A DNA stretch of 64,000 nt from Polychytrium aggregatum (lineage: Eukaryota; Chytridiomycota; Chytridiomycetes; Polychytriales): assembly GCF_025602895.1 (NCBI RefSeq), contig NW_026516222.1, positions 1 through 64,000 on the forward strand, written 5' to 3'. The notes under the pieces were generated by a model. That model was not told where the DNA came from and did not search any database. It was given only the letters and a program-made list of their open reading frames with translations. The stretch's first letter is position 1. Each line of letters opens with the position of its first letter. Shown in pieces: positions 31,403-42,714 of the stretch. The position numbers were made by a program, and so were the translations under genes.

Positions 31403-33775
31403 CTACTTTTGAAAGTACGCCCGTCCGTTGTAGTAGGTGGGCGGCAGGTTGTGGATCACTCTGAGCATGTTCTTCTTCTCCTCGTGGGCCGCAGCTGTGG
31501 TGGCACTGGACGTAACGCCGGCGGCGGGAATGTGGGGCAAGGTCATTTGCTCAAAGTTGATGGGAAGGGCGGACTTGAGGAGTTCATAGCAGGCGAGAGT
31601 GACACCGAACTGGGGCGATGATCGCAGGACACGGGCAACGCCGCCCTTGAAGAACGCCTTGGGGCCTTCTTCCCTCATGATCTTGTAGAAGGCATCCATG
31701 ATGCCAGTGTACGTGGTCTCGCCCTTGCGGGCAGCAACCTGCAGGCGGGTCTTGATGACGTCGGCAGGGGTGACGAGGTAGGCGGCGGGCATACCGGCGA
31801 TGGCGCCAGCAGTCAGGAGCTGTTGACGAGTGCCACCGAGGAGGGTTGGGGATGTGCCGATGAGAGACAGTGTCGCAAATGCGGTCAGCATCAAGGCATG
31901 TCAGGGGAAGATACAATGACGAGGATGCTACACAACGACGCACGGGACAGCAGCGAGAACGCAGCCACACATACCTCGCCCGCACTCAGCTTCTTGCCGT
32001 TAACGCCCTCGCCAAAGAGGTCAGTCTTGAGATGGGCATAGGCCGCAAAGTAGATGCCCGAGAACGGGACATCACGCAGCATACAGGCGAGGACACCCTT
32101 GTAAAGACCCAGGAGGCCGAGCTGACGCACGATCTGGACGGCGGAGGGCTTGGGGAGAGCAGCGCCGTCAATGGCGTTCTTGGCGATCTCGCCGGCAACT
32201 GTAAATGACACGTAAGAGGACGAGGCAAGTGTGAGCGAGGGGCTGCGGGTTGCGCTGACGGTATCGCGCGGCCACGGCTCCGGGCCAGACCAATGCCAAT
32301 GCCAATGTCAATGCCAACGGTCCACTGTGACGACTGCGACGGCAAAACCCACCTTGGAGCCGGATCTTGACAATCTCCAACGGGTTGGTGAAGATAACTT
32401 GACTGCCACCGGCCATACAGCCAGCGAGGATCTCGGCCCACAGAGGCAGGGAACCATCGCTGCCGCGGAGCTTGGAGCGAGCCAGATCGTTGACCGTCAG
32501 CTTGATGGCCTTCTCGGGGGCGACGCCGACGAGCTGGGGCGTGAGGCCCGAGTACAGGCCGCGGAAGCCTTCGTTGCGGATGACCTTTTGGAAGCAGTCG
32601 ATGCCGTTCTTGTAGAGAACCTCGCCGACTTGGTTGCGCTGGTTCTGCATGCGGGTCTTGACGAGATCGATGGGATAGACGACGGTGGCGCCAACAGCAC
32701 CGGCGATGGAGCCAAGGGTAAAGTTGTAGGCGCTCTTCAGGACCTCCATCAAAGGGCTGAGGTGTTGCTTGTGCGGCTCGGCAGCAGCAGGGGCAGCAGC
32801 GGTGACAGCAGGCCCAGTGGCCTCATCCCACTTCTCCTCGAACAGACGCTTGAGAGCCGACAGGGTGAGGCGCTCGGGGCGGGGGCCGGAGCCAGAGGAG
32901 GCCAGATGGTACACAATGTCGACCTCCATCGGGGTAAAGCTGGCCTTTGCGCGAACGAGGGTCTCGAGCTCGGGCTTGCTGATACCATCGGGATTGTGGA
33001 TACGGGCAGACTCGAGGGCGGCAGCGACGTGGTCGATCTTCTGGATGGCATTGTAGGTGGCACGCAGGTTGGCGAGCGAGACTTTGCCCTGGTAGAGGGT
33101 GGCGATATCGGCCAGGCGCGAGGCGATATAGGGGTTCATCCGATGATGCAGGCTATTTTGCACGATCGAGAGCAGGGCGTCTTTGGAGATGTAGCCGGTC
33201 TGCTTCTTGTCGTGGAACCTGAATTCCTGGGTCAGGCGCTCCTGCTCATACTCGCCCATGAGCTGCGACAGCTCGTCAAAGGTGAGGGTGTCGGCCTTTG
33301 CCTTGGCCGAGGCAAACTGGAGCTTCATCCACTCTGAGCTCCAGTCGAGAGGAGCCTGCGACGGCGATGCCTTGGTGTGGGCAGTGATGAGCTGCTTGAA
33401 CTGCGACAGCGTGACGACGCCATCGCGGTCGGTATCAAGCAGCCGGAAGGCAAGCTCGTACTCGGAGCCGGGCTTGCTGATCAGATGGCTGAAAGCCAGA
33501 TAGTCGTCGAGGCCGACATGGCCACGGCCGGAACGATCGGCCAGGCGGAACAGGGCGCCGAAGGCGTCGGTGTGGGCCGTGGCAAACTCTGCGCTGGGCG
33601 AGAGCGCGGCGGTGAAGTCGGCAAGCGACATGACCTTGTGATCATGGCACTGGGTCGAGGCAAAGCTGTTAAAGACATTGGTGAATCGCTGCGAGTCCTT
33701 GTAGGGGATCAAGTCGAGGGAGGCGGCCTGCTGGTGGTCGCAATGGAGTTTCGATAACAGGGTGAGGAAGCTCAT
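31403..33775 (-). CDS. AGC1: Mitochondrial aspartate/glutamate carrier (calcium-regulated; Agc1/citrin-like)
   Basis: Inner-membrane carrier exchanging aspartate for glutamate plus a proton; part of the malate-aspartate shuttle. Exons 33775-32353, 32198-31975 and 31819-31403 give 687 aa, close to human citrin (675). The N-terminal half is an EF-hand region (for example [13 protein letters not shown]). The C-terminal half has three mitochondrial-carrier repeats with signatures [20 protein letters not shown] and [10 protein letters not shown]. The frame stays open to an upstream ATG at 33844. I chose 33775 because [10 protein letters not shown] fits the family start better; the first 23 residues are uncertain. 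The divergent neighbour is 1.2 kb away. Confidence 0.93.
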
Positions 33776-35031
33776 GGTGTTGCGATCTGGCAGCGGGAAA
33801 GGCAGCGAGCGGGTGAGTGCTGGTTGCGAGAGCGACGCGATCAAGACGGCTCAAACGGGACAGAGGAAGGCGGATGATGATGATGTCGACGGACGAATTG
33901 GAGGCAGGGGGATCAAAGCGGGGGTCGATCGGAGCAGAAGCGATCGGGATGAAGCAAATGATGCAAGACAGCGAGGCGGATCGAACGAGACGAAACAGCG
34001 GCGGGAAGGAATGCAATAGCCAGCCCAGGACAGTGTGAGAGCGATCCGAGAGCAAAATGCAGGGCGAATCGCAGCAAGTGAATCGGAATGGCTGGGGGAT
34101 TCGGACAGACCGTCAACGGGGGATGGGCGACAGGCAGTAGATAAGAGCAGACGGCTGTGGCAGCGGAAGCAGCAGCAGGGAATGGCAAGGGCAGGGCCAT
34201 GGGCGATGCAAATGTATAAATACGGGCGAGGCGGATAATGCGGGTGGAGGACGAGCCAAACGGATCGGGCTGCACGAGGCGAGCGTGGGAGTGCAAGCAC
34301 GAAGGGCAGACATTGGCGAGAATTTGCACAATGGGGGAAAGCCAGGTGGGCAGCAGAGGCGGCCGGGACTGTACCTCCGGGATGACGAGACAGAAACTGG
34401 ATTTGGGCGAGCGTTGGCGAAGCGAGTCCAGGACCGAGTTCAAGACCGAGTTCACGACCGAGTTCACGACCGAGTTCAAGACCGAGTTCAAGACCGAGTT
34501 CAAGACCAGGCTCGCAATCTAACAACCGACTTGGACGACCAGGCAGAACGCCGTGTGATCCGCGAAAAAAACCGTCGAAAAAACGCAGGTGCGCGGCCAA
34601 TGGGAGCGCGGCGGAGCAGGCGCGCGGACGGATCGGGCGAGCCGAGGCCAGACACAGCCAGAGTGACGCCGACAAGCTGCGCGGAGGTTCAGCGGCGGCA
34701 TTGCCACATGTGGCGCGGTGGCCGCCTGCCTGTGCACACTCTGGCCAGCTGCGGACTGCAGCGCCAGGCGCTCCCGATTTGGCAAGGCGGGCCGCAAGCG
34801 CCACACGCGTGCTCGGTGCGGCCAAATCGGGGACGTCACGCGTGGTGCTGCGCAGCTGTCACCATGCGCAGGCAGGCCGCTGTGTGGCCGGCCACGGGGC
34901 CGGCACGCTGGACGCTGTGGCGCAGGGCAGGTGACACCCACCTGACCACGGGGGCGAGTGCATGTTCAGACACAACGGCCGCCTGATCACGGCGCCTGTC
35001 CTCAAGCCCATCACCCCGCCGATCCGATACC
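33776..35031. other. Intergenic region with a 12-bp tandem repeat and GC-rich stretch
   Basis: No gene is supported. It contains the tandem array at 34431-34509 and a GC-rich, possibly CpG-rich block (34570-34960) before the next gene. Open frames here are low-complexity. Confidence 0.5.
34431..34509. repeat. Tandem array of a 12-bp unit (gaccgagttcaa)
   Basis: Six to seven copies of gaccgagttcaa or gaccgagttcac follow one another without spacers. The units differ by single changes at one or two positions. It is not a CRISPR: there are no spacers, and the setting is eukaryotic intergenic DNA. Confidence 0.85.
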
Positions 35032-36343
35032 ATGTCGTCGCCGTCCGTGTACAAAGAGAAATACGAGAAGCTGCGGGAGCGCTACAACATCATGCTGGAG
35101 GTTGGACCTGGCTTTCTGGGACGAGCACCCGCTGCGGGCACGGAGAAGAGAGGAGAAGCGGCGCTCGTTCTGCCGACGCTCGTTCTGCCGACGCTCGTTC
35201 TGCGAGCGACGGGCAAGTGCCGGATACTCATTGATCGCCCGCATTTGTTTTGCTGCTGCTCCTGCCGCTCCTCCGCCGCCCTCTCGCCAACAGGAGCGCG
35301 CGGATCTCAAGAAAGCGATCCAGTATGCTGAGAAGAAGGCCAAGGCACTGAAGGAAGAGAACGGGTAGGCTGGGCGGTCTATATCGGTCTCGAAGGCGGC
35401 TCCGCGACGAGAACCGCGCCAACGTTGACGATCGGTGCCGATTCTCCCCATCTGGCGCAGACACATGGTCGATCTGATTATCGAGCTGCAGCCCTCGCTG
35501 CTCACATCGTTGTCAGAGTAAGTCTGTTTCAGCATCCGAGCATATGCACCAGCGTGCCACGCCGATACTGCATCATTGCGGCGTCTCCGGATGCGTGGTG
35601 GAGGACGCTTTCCCTCCAACGGCCCATCGTACGTGGCGATGCTGATGAGCCCGATACAAACCATTCACCGACAGCGACGAGTCCGATGTTGCGCTGTCGA
35701 ACGGCCCTTCGAGTGAGGATGAGGAGACCAATCTGAAGCTCGCCCCGGCCTCGACCAAGCGCAAGTATACCAAGAAGACCGTGTCGACTGGCGAGCCGAA
35801 AGGTAATGCAACCGCTCTTCGTCTCCCCCAACTCGGTCAAGGGTTGGTGCCCAGTTGAGCACCACCACCGCGCTCGCTTCGAGTTGCCCTGGTCTGGCGC
35901 TGCCTCGTGGTTCCATCACATCGCTGTGTGCTTGGGTGCCCCCCCATGCATGCGGAACAGGATGCGCTCGCTGACCCACAATGCCACTGCAGCATCGAAA
36001 ACGCCAACCAAGTCGAAGCGAAAGGTGGGCATGCAGAGAACCAGATCGTGGGGGTTGATGTTATCGGCCCCAGGCGGCCAGATGGATGGATCGTCTCCGC
36101 GGCCTCTGCGACTGTCTGCAGCTGTCTGGGGCTCACTGTGCTGACGCATATGCCCGCTGCTTTGGCATGCACGTTCCCTGTGACTGCTCGTCGGCGATGC
36201 AGGTCTCGGAAATGGAAGATGCTCCACCGAGCGTTGATCCGAAAAAGAGCTGCCCGGAGCCATCCCTGATGCCGCCGCTGCCGTCGATCGTGGCGCCAAA
36301 GCCGGCCCTGGTCGAGGGGCTCGCGGCCAGCACAAGCTCCTGA
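35032..36343 (+). CDS. Coiled-coil nuclear protein resembling INO80 subunits Iec3/TFPT
   Basis: Six exons (35032-35100, 35294-35364, 35461-35517, 35675-35802, 35993-36024, 36203-36343) give 165 aa. Residues about 5-65 form a charged coiled coil (VYKEKYEKLRERYNIMLEE, then LKKAIQYAEKKAKALKEENG, then MVDLIIELQPSLL). Its layout resembles the Iec3/INO80F family, where such a helix bundles in the chromatin remodeller. An acidic Ser/Glu patch (SNGPSSEDEET), a basic Lys/Arg patch (KRKYTKKT, KSKRK) and a Pro-rich tail follow. The family match is by eye and moderate. If not Iec3-like, it is an unassigned nuclear coiled-coil protein. Confidence 0.5.
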
Positions 36344-37059
36344 CGTGCGGGACATGGCAGGGGGGGGAGCAGCAGAACACGACGCGTGCTGCCAGCACGG
36401 AAGAATCTGTGGCGCGGCGGAAGCACTGTTCCGTGGCACCACAGACAGACAGACACAGACCGATACAGACAGTTACAAGCACAAACAGACACAGACCGAT
36501 ACAAACACTTGCAGACACAAACAGACACAGCGCGCCGCGGCGTCCAATCAGCAGCATCCACAGCATCACGTGGCAGCGCAGCAGGCGCGCCGGCGGCCAC
36601 GGCGTCGCACAGCGCACGCGCGCCTGTCGCTCGGTGGCACAGAGCGCGTGCGGCGCCTTGTTTCCGCGACGCGCACCCGCAAGGAGAAGCGCTCCCCGTC
36701 TGCTTTCGGCAAGCGAACCCCTCTTGCTTCGTCTCCCGCGACAAGCGCCTGCTGCTCGCTGCGATGACCTGGCGTCCGCAAATAGATCCGTCTGTCCTGC
36801 ATCGCTGCGTCCTTTCTGCTCTGGATCTGTCGCCTGTCCCAACAGCCACTCTCGATCTGCTGCCGTCACCGCTGCCGGTTGGCTCGCTTTCCTCGTCGCT
36901 GGTGCACCCGCTCTGGTCGCTCGGCTATCTCTTCCCCAGCGTCACTTGTTTCTGCCCTTTTCCTCCCAGTGACTCGTGGCTTTGGCACACCGCAACCTCG
37001 CCCTGGGCCTGCTGCAATACACACCGCCCACGCAATACATACCACCTACGCAATTCCCA
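36344..37059. other. Intergenic region with acagacag microsatellite
   Basis: An imperfect acagac/cagata array covers about 36440-36531. The rest is GC-rich with no supported gene. Confidence 0.5.
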
Positions 37060-38802
37060 ATGAAGATCACTGCGGCCGCTCTGCTGGCTCTCTGGGCCAT
37101 CGCTGGCCAGGCCGACGCTCTCTCGGCCACCCTTAGTCCCGGTGTATGTGATTGCCGTGGCTCTGGTATTCTGCCGCACTGCCTCTCCCTCTACCTGGCG
37201 GCCATGCATCCGGCAACATGCTCACTCCGCCACGTCGTGTGCTTTTGACAGGGAGCTTGGACGGTCGGCGGCTCGGGCACGCTCACCATTCAATGGGTAG
37301 ACGGCACCGACATTCAGCCCGGCGCTTCCTTCAACATCGATCTTCTCAGCGGCACCTCAACGGTACGTCTCCTGCTCTGTCTTGGTCCTGGGTTATGCTC
37401 TGTTCCCTGCGCGATGCCGCCTGTGCACACCGCAACCTCGTATCATTCCGGCACCTGGCCCGCTGCCTTTGCTAATCGCCAACTACAATCCAATGCCTGT
37501 CGACACCAGAGCGTCGTGGCCAGCTCCACTGCGCCAGCTGTAGCCGGCTCCCAGACGATTAGTGTCTCAATTCCATCAGGCGTCGGCGCTTCCTCGGCCA
37601 CCGTCAGCCTTTGCGTTTCCGGCACCTGCTTCGTCTCAACCAGCGTCACGATCATAGGCGGTGCTGCTTCTTCAACCACCTCTGCAGCTCCGGCCACCAC
37701 GACCGGCGCAGCCTCGACCTCTTCTGTCGCTTCGTCCGCAGCGTCTTCGTCCTCAGTCGCCCCGGCGTCCTCCTCGACCGACAGCGGTGCTGTCCCCAGT
37801 ACCACCGGCGCAGCCATCACCACCGGTCCCCCGAATGTGGCCACCACATCGTCCTTGGGCACTTCCAGGACCGGCTTGACCTCGGGCACAGCCACTTCGA
37901 CGGCGGTGTCGGGCAACGACCCGTCTAACGGCACCGGCCCCAACCTCGCCGTCTTGATCGGCGGCATCGGTGGTGGTGTGGTGGCCTTGGCTCTGATTGT
38001 GGCGCTCGGCTGCCAGTTCTACCTGCGACAAAAGTACAATGCCAAGAACAAGCGTTCCCACAGCGACGTTCTCCCGCCTCCCTCCAACGCCTGGAAGCCT
38101 GTCGAGGAGAGCCAGAGCTCGTATCCGATGGTGCAGATGAACACCGTGCCCAAGAGCAACGATGGCTACTACGGCTCCGGCCCTGCACAGAACGGATTCA
38201 ATGGCGGAGCCGCTGTCACCCCCAGCTCGCACTCGTACGGCAACAACAACTACTATCAGAGCAACGCCTCGAACGTTCCCGGATACCAGCCGTCGGTCCA
38301 GCCGCCTCTTGGACAGACCAACATGTACAATGACAAGGACCTTGCCCGCGACTTTGCCGACCAGCAGCTGGGGCCCAATGTCAAGGACTCGCCCAAGCGC
38401 TACTCGTCGCTCGCCCGCGCGAACCCCATGGCAAACAAAGAAGTGATGTTCGTGCGAGTTGCCCGCAACAAGTCCAACGAAGACGAGCTGGACTTGGCTG
38501 TCGGCGAAAGGCTCACGGTCCTCGAGCGCTTCCCTGACGGCTGGGGCATGGTGCAGAACGAACGCGGCGAATGCGGCGTCGCCCCCATCAACTTTTTGGA
38601 ATCCCGAGCCGAAGAGCCCCCTCAGCCTCCCCAGAAGACGACCAGGACGGTGTCGTGCGCTCGCATCGCCACGCAGGCAGACGAGCTGGGGATCAGCGTC
38701 GGCGAGGAGATTACCGTGATCGAGGTCTACGACGACGGCTGGGGTCTGGCCATGAACGGCCACGGCGAGCAGGGCATGATCCCGATGAACTTTTTGGCCT
38801 AG
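37060..38802 (+). CDS. Single-pass surface protein with two cytoplasmic SH3 domains
   Basis: Exons 37060-37143, 37252-37362 and 37510-38802 give 495 aa. A signal peptide (MKITAAALLALWAIAGQADA) leads into an ectodomain resembling Kre9/Knh1-type fungal wall proteins (TVGGSGTLTIQWVDGTD, then SQTISVSIPSGVG, and a Cys pair in LCVSGTCF). A Ser/Thr/Ala-rich stalk follows, then one transmembrane helix (about 208-234), a cytoplasmic Asn/Tyr/Ser-rich linker, and two SH3 domains in the last 120 residues (DELDLAVGERLTVLERFPDGW; DELGISVGEEITVIEVYDDGW). The layout recalls yeast Fus1/Sho1-type adaptors that link the cell surface to signalling. The ligand is unknown. Confidence 0.85.
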
Positions 38803-40182
38803 ATGCCGCAAAGACTCGGCGGCGGGTCGGTCGTTCGGTCGTTCGGTCGTTCGGTCGTTCGGTAGTTCGGCGTCTGGATGGCCAGTCCGCCGGGCGTGCT
38901 TTGTTTTATTGCTGCTCTCGTGGCTCGGTGCCGATGGGAACTGTGCTTCTGGTCCGTGTGCTTGCTTTTGCATTGCTTTCGCTTTGATATAGCTTTGTGT
39001 TGTGTTGTATTGTGTTATCTTGTGTTGTGTTGTCGCAGGACTGGCTGGCTTGCGGTCGTGCTGGATTGTCAATACACTGTACAGTTTGCGAAAAGGAAAG
39101 AAAAGGGGATAGGACCAAGGGAATAGGACCAAGGGAATAGGACCAGAGGGAGAAGGCTGGTGGATGCGGGATCTGCATGAGCCCATGTGTCCATGAAGGA
39201 CACGCAACCACGGAACCGGCATGTCAGGACACGATGCCATGCAATCGGAATGATCTGGATGGGCTTGTGAGCGCAGGAGCGGCAGATGCAGCGACCAGAT
39301 CTCAACAGAGGCACCGATGCCCAAGCCAAGCCAGGCAACGCAGAGCCAAGCCAGGCAAGCCTCGATCATCCCGCCCATTCTCCAGTCTCTGGCTCCTCTG
39401 CTCCTTTCTTTTCATCGTCAGGTGTGTCGGGGAGTGAGTGTGACCGGCGACCCCCCGAGTCCGTCAAGCCAGCCAAAGTAGGGCCGGCGAGTCAAGGCGC
39501 AAGGGAAGCCGATCCTCCGTTCAAAAAATGGGGGTCGCTGGAGCCGTGGGCTCCAAAGCGGGCGGGACCCGGCGGCTGGCCGCGCCCGGGAGCCAGCAAC
39601 AGACCGGACACCCAGACGCAGCGCAACCGGCCGAGCCCCAGAAGGACAGCCGGCGTCACCCGGCTGCGTTATTATCCTTACTCATTGATTGCGGCAGAGA
39701 AGAAAGGAGGGGCAGCCGCGCTCGCCGGCAGCATTTATACCCGCCTGCGCGGCGATCTGTGGCTGGCTGCACTGTGGGCATCACGCGTGCGCAGCAGCTG
39801 CGCCGCGGCGCCGAAACAACGGCACTGCCGCCGCTGAACGTGGGCGGGCGTTTTTCAATGTCCGCTGTGCGCCGCGCGCCAGCAAGAGCAGCTTCCCGGG
39901 CTGACTCCAGAGGCGGCTCCAGAGGCGGCTCCAGAGGCGGCTGTTTGTGGAGGCCACCGCGGGTCGGTGCAGTGCCCCCAAGCGGGTGTGGCGGGCGATG
40001 GGCACATCCGCCGTGGTGCGCGACGACCATCTGCAACTCCATCGCTTCCCTCCGTCTCTGCATCGCTTCCCTCCGTCTCTACATCGGGTCTCATTATCCT
40101 CCATCCCATCAATCCTCCAACCCGTCAATCCACCAACCCATCAATCAATCAACCAACCCGTCAATCAATCAACCATCTGTCC
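38803..40182. other. Intergenic region with an 8-bp tandem repeat
   Basis: It contains a tcggtcgt-type 8-bp repeat (38825-38865), ggaataggaccaag repeats (about 39110-39145) and three copies of ggcggctccaga (39910-39945). A caatcaaccaacccgt-type run (40105-40170) lies just upstream of the lipase start. No gene is supported. Confidence 0.5.
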
Positions 40183-42068
40183 ATGGCCGGTCTGTGCTCC
40201 CTTCTGCTCTCGCTTGTATCCCTCATCGCCGTCCGTGGCGCAATCGGGATGCACTTGCACATCCGTGCCGACAACTCTGTGCCCCAGAGCATCGTCAATA
40301 CCATCAGCTCGTATACACCGTTTGCAGGTAGAGCGACCGGACCGGTCCCCTCTGTGGCCCGGCTGCTCCTCCGTTTCACCGTTGTGCACGTTCTTGATCT
40401 TGGACGAAACGCCACCTTGCATCGAATCGCTCGCTCGCTCGTTGTCGGATCAATGTCGCTTCAAACTCACTTGCCTCTCCTTCTCCATCCTTGCAACCAA
40501 CACACCGGTCGGCTTCCGTGTTCCCTACATGCTCCCTCAATCAACTCGATCTTCGGCAGCAATGACCTACTGCTCCAACACGTCTATCGCCGAATGGAAG
40601 TCGGCCTTGCCCAACCCAGTCCGTGTCTCTGACACTCAGCAGTGGTATATCGAGGAAACCGGATCGAGGGGCTACGTCACCTACGACATGGACCACAACC
40701 AGGTCGTCGTCGCCTTTCGCGGGACGACAGAGATCAAGGTCCGTTAGTCCGGAGGGTGCTTCAGGCGGAGGAATGGGCTTGTCAGCGACCACTCCGGGGT
40801 GTGACCTGGGCACACTCGCTCAGTCGATGGGCATCGGAGCGGTGCGCATGAATCCGCACCGCTCAAGCGCCGCCCCTATGCTCCGCCCTATGCTCCGCCG
40901 ATGCGGACTGCGTGGGAATCCGTTTCGTTTCAGTCGACTGCTCCCAGTCGCGCTGCCCCGCACCTGCTCCTCACAGTTCTTGATTCTATTCTATCATTTT
41001 GCGCTGGACTGGGCTCGGTTGGATCATCCTCGCGATCACCCGCACCGGCATATGATGAATGGATCCTGCAATGTCGGGGACCCGATCGCCAATTTGCTCC
41101 ACCCCACCCCGCCCCTTGCCGCAACGACTGCATCTGCCGCAGTCGTGGGTGCTGGACTCTGAATTCGTCCCCGAGTCGATCGGTCAAGATACGAGCGGCA
41201 ATGTCGTCAAGGTCCACGACGGTTTTCTCGTGACCTATCGGTCGTCACAGGCTATAATGATATCCCAGATCACCGATGTTCTCTGCAAGCACCCCGGAGC
41301 TTCTCTTGTGATCGTCGGCCATTCGCTGGGAGCAGGTACGTCCACAGCCGGGCCGACTTGCCAGTAGCGCCCGGATCGGACCACCTTGCTCATGACTGCG
41401 TCGCCTCCATTCCGCTCCATCGCACTCCGCCCCGTCGCCACGGCAATCAGCCCTTGCCACCTTTGTCATCTTGGATGGCTTCGGTGATCCATCCAAGGTC
41501 TCTGCTTCCCAATTCCTCAAGTCGCGCATCGATCCCTCCCACGTCACGGTCTATACTTTCGGATCCCCTCGGGTCGGCAACCTGGCATTCAGAAACCTGG
41601 TCGAGTCGTTCGGGGTCCGATTTTACCGCTCGGTCAACTACAACGACGTCGTGCCTCATCTGGTAAGCTCGTGCGGTTCATGGTCAATCCAACTGAGGAG
41701 CGTCTTGGAATCATTGGCCCATTGACATACTGCCGAGTATATCAATCGCTCAGACGACCGGGACGAGACCGTGGACATCACAGTGTCTCCTCTGACAGTG
41801 GGCAACATGAAACCAGCCCTGCAGTTGCTCATCCGCATGATCTCTCTTGGCCTTCCAGCCCCCAGAATCTCTCCAGTACGTCCATGTGCGAACAGAGTAC
41901 TGGATCAATGCAAACTTTGAGCTCGTCACCTGCAACGACATCACCAACGGCGAAGACACCGATTGCGCCAACTCGCTTAATATCTCGGCCCTCTTGCTTC
42001 AAGGCGACTGGAGCATCCCCCATGACCACTTTTTCAACTTTGACATCACCTCGGGCTTTTGCGTTTGA
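40183..42068 (+). CDS. Secreted class 3 (Rhizomucor-type) triacylglycerol lipase
   Basis: Hydrolyses ester bonds of acylglycerols, likely extracellular. Exons 40183-40327, 40560-40738, 41143-41335, 41451-41662 and 41859-42068 give 312 aa, typical for the family. A signal peptide (MAGLCSLLLSLVSLIAVRGA) starts it. VVVAFRGTTEIKSWVLD carries the AFRGT block, the nucleophile Ser is in GHSLGA, TVYTFGSPRVGNLAF follows, and NDVVPHLPP carries the catalytic Asp. EYWINANFELVTC leads to HDHFFNFDITSGFC, where the first or second His is the catalytic one by comparison with Rhizomucor lipase. All three triad positions look filled. Confidence 0.93.
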
Positions 42069-42714
42069 GCACGTCCGACAGCTGGATCGAGTGCCCCGCC
42101 GCTTATTCACCATCGAAGGGAAGTGAGACCCCCTCGACACTCCCCTTCAAAATCAACATCAAACAGTAACGCCTACGCTTCCATCAAGAGCGTGTGTGTC
42201 TCAAATACCATTCCGGGCACGTAGTTTCTGAATCATCAATTCCAAACGAGCGCATCCAAACCAATACACATCAGTTCTCCCCATTAGCCCTGCAGATTAC
42301 TTGCCCAAACAGCATGGCCATTGGCTGGCAAAAGTGTATATCGAATGCACTGCGTCTGCGCCAAGATACTGCGGGGATGCTTCAGGAGCAGTGCTTGCGA
42401 AGCTTCTAAGGACGCAGCGGAATGGAGTCCTTGGACAACTTGAGCACTTTTAAGAACTGGTTCGTGGCATCGCAGTGGAAGAATCACAGCGAAGCAGTGG
42501 GAATGAGAGAGCTCTGGAAATGTCCCTGAGGAGCGATGGTCAACACTCATGTATCCAGGATCGAGCGACGATGCAACCGCAAGTACGATGAGCTCCTTAA
42601 TCGCGCTCCTGCATCAAGACATCAATGCCAGTCAACGATCATCGCTGGAAATCGATCCGATGTATTGGCGACAACAACGACCGCGCTGCTGGATGATTTC
42701 CCAGGACAGGTGAG
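42069..42714. other. Convergent intergenic region
   Basis: Shared 3' flank of the lipase and the minus-strand membrane-protein gene; AT content is higher than in neighbouring coding DNA. No gene or repeat is supported. Confidence 0.4.

Noticed and set aside
32231-33337. A 368-codon plus-strand frame across the Agc1 gene
   Set aside because: It is the antisense shadow of the carrier's EF-hand and first carrier repeats.
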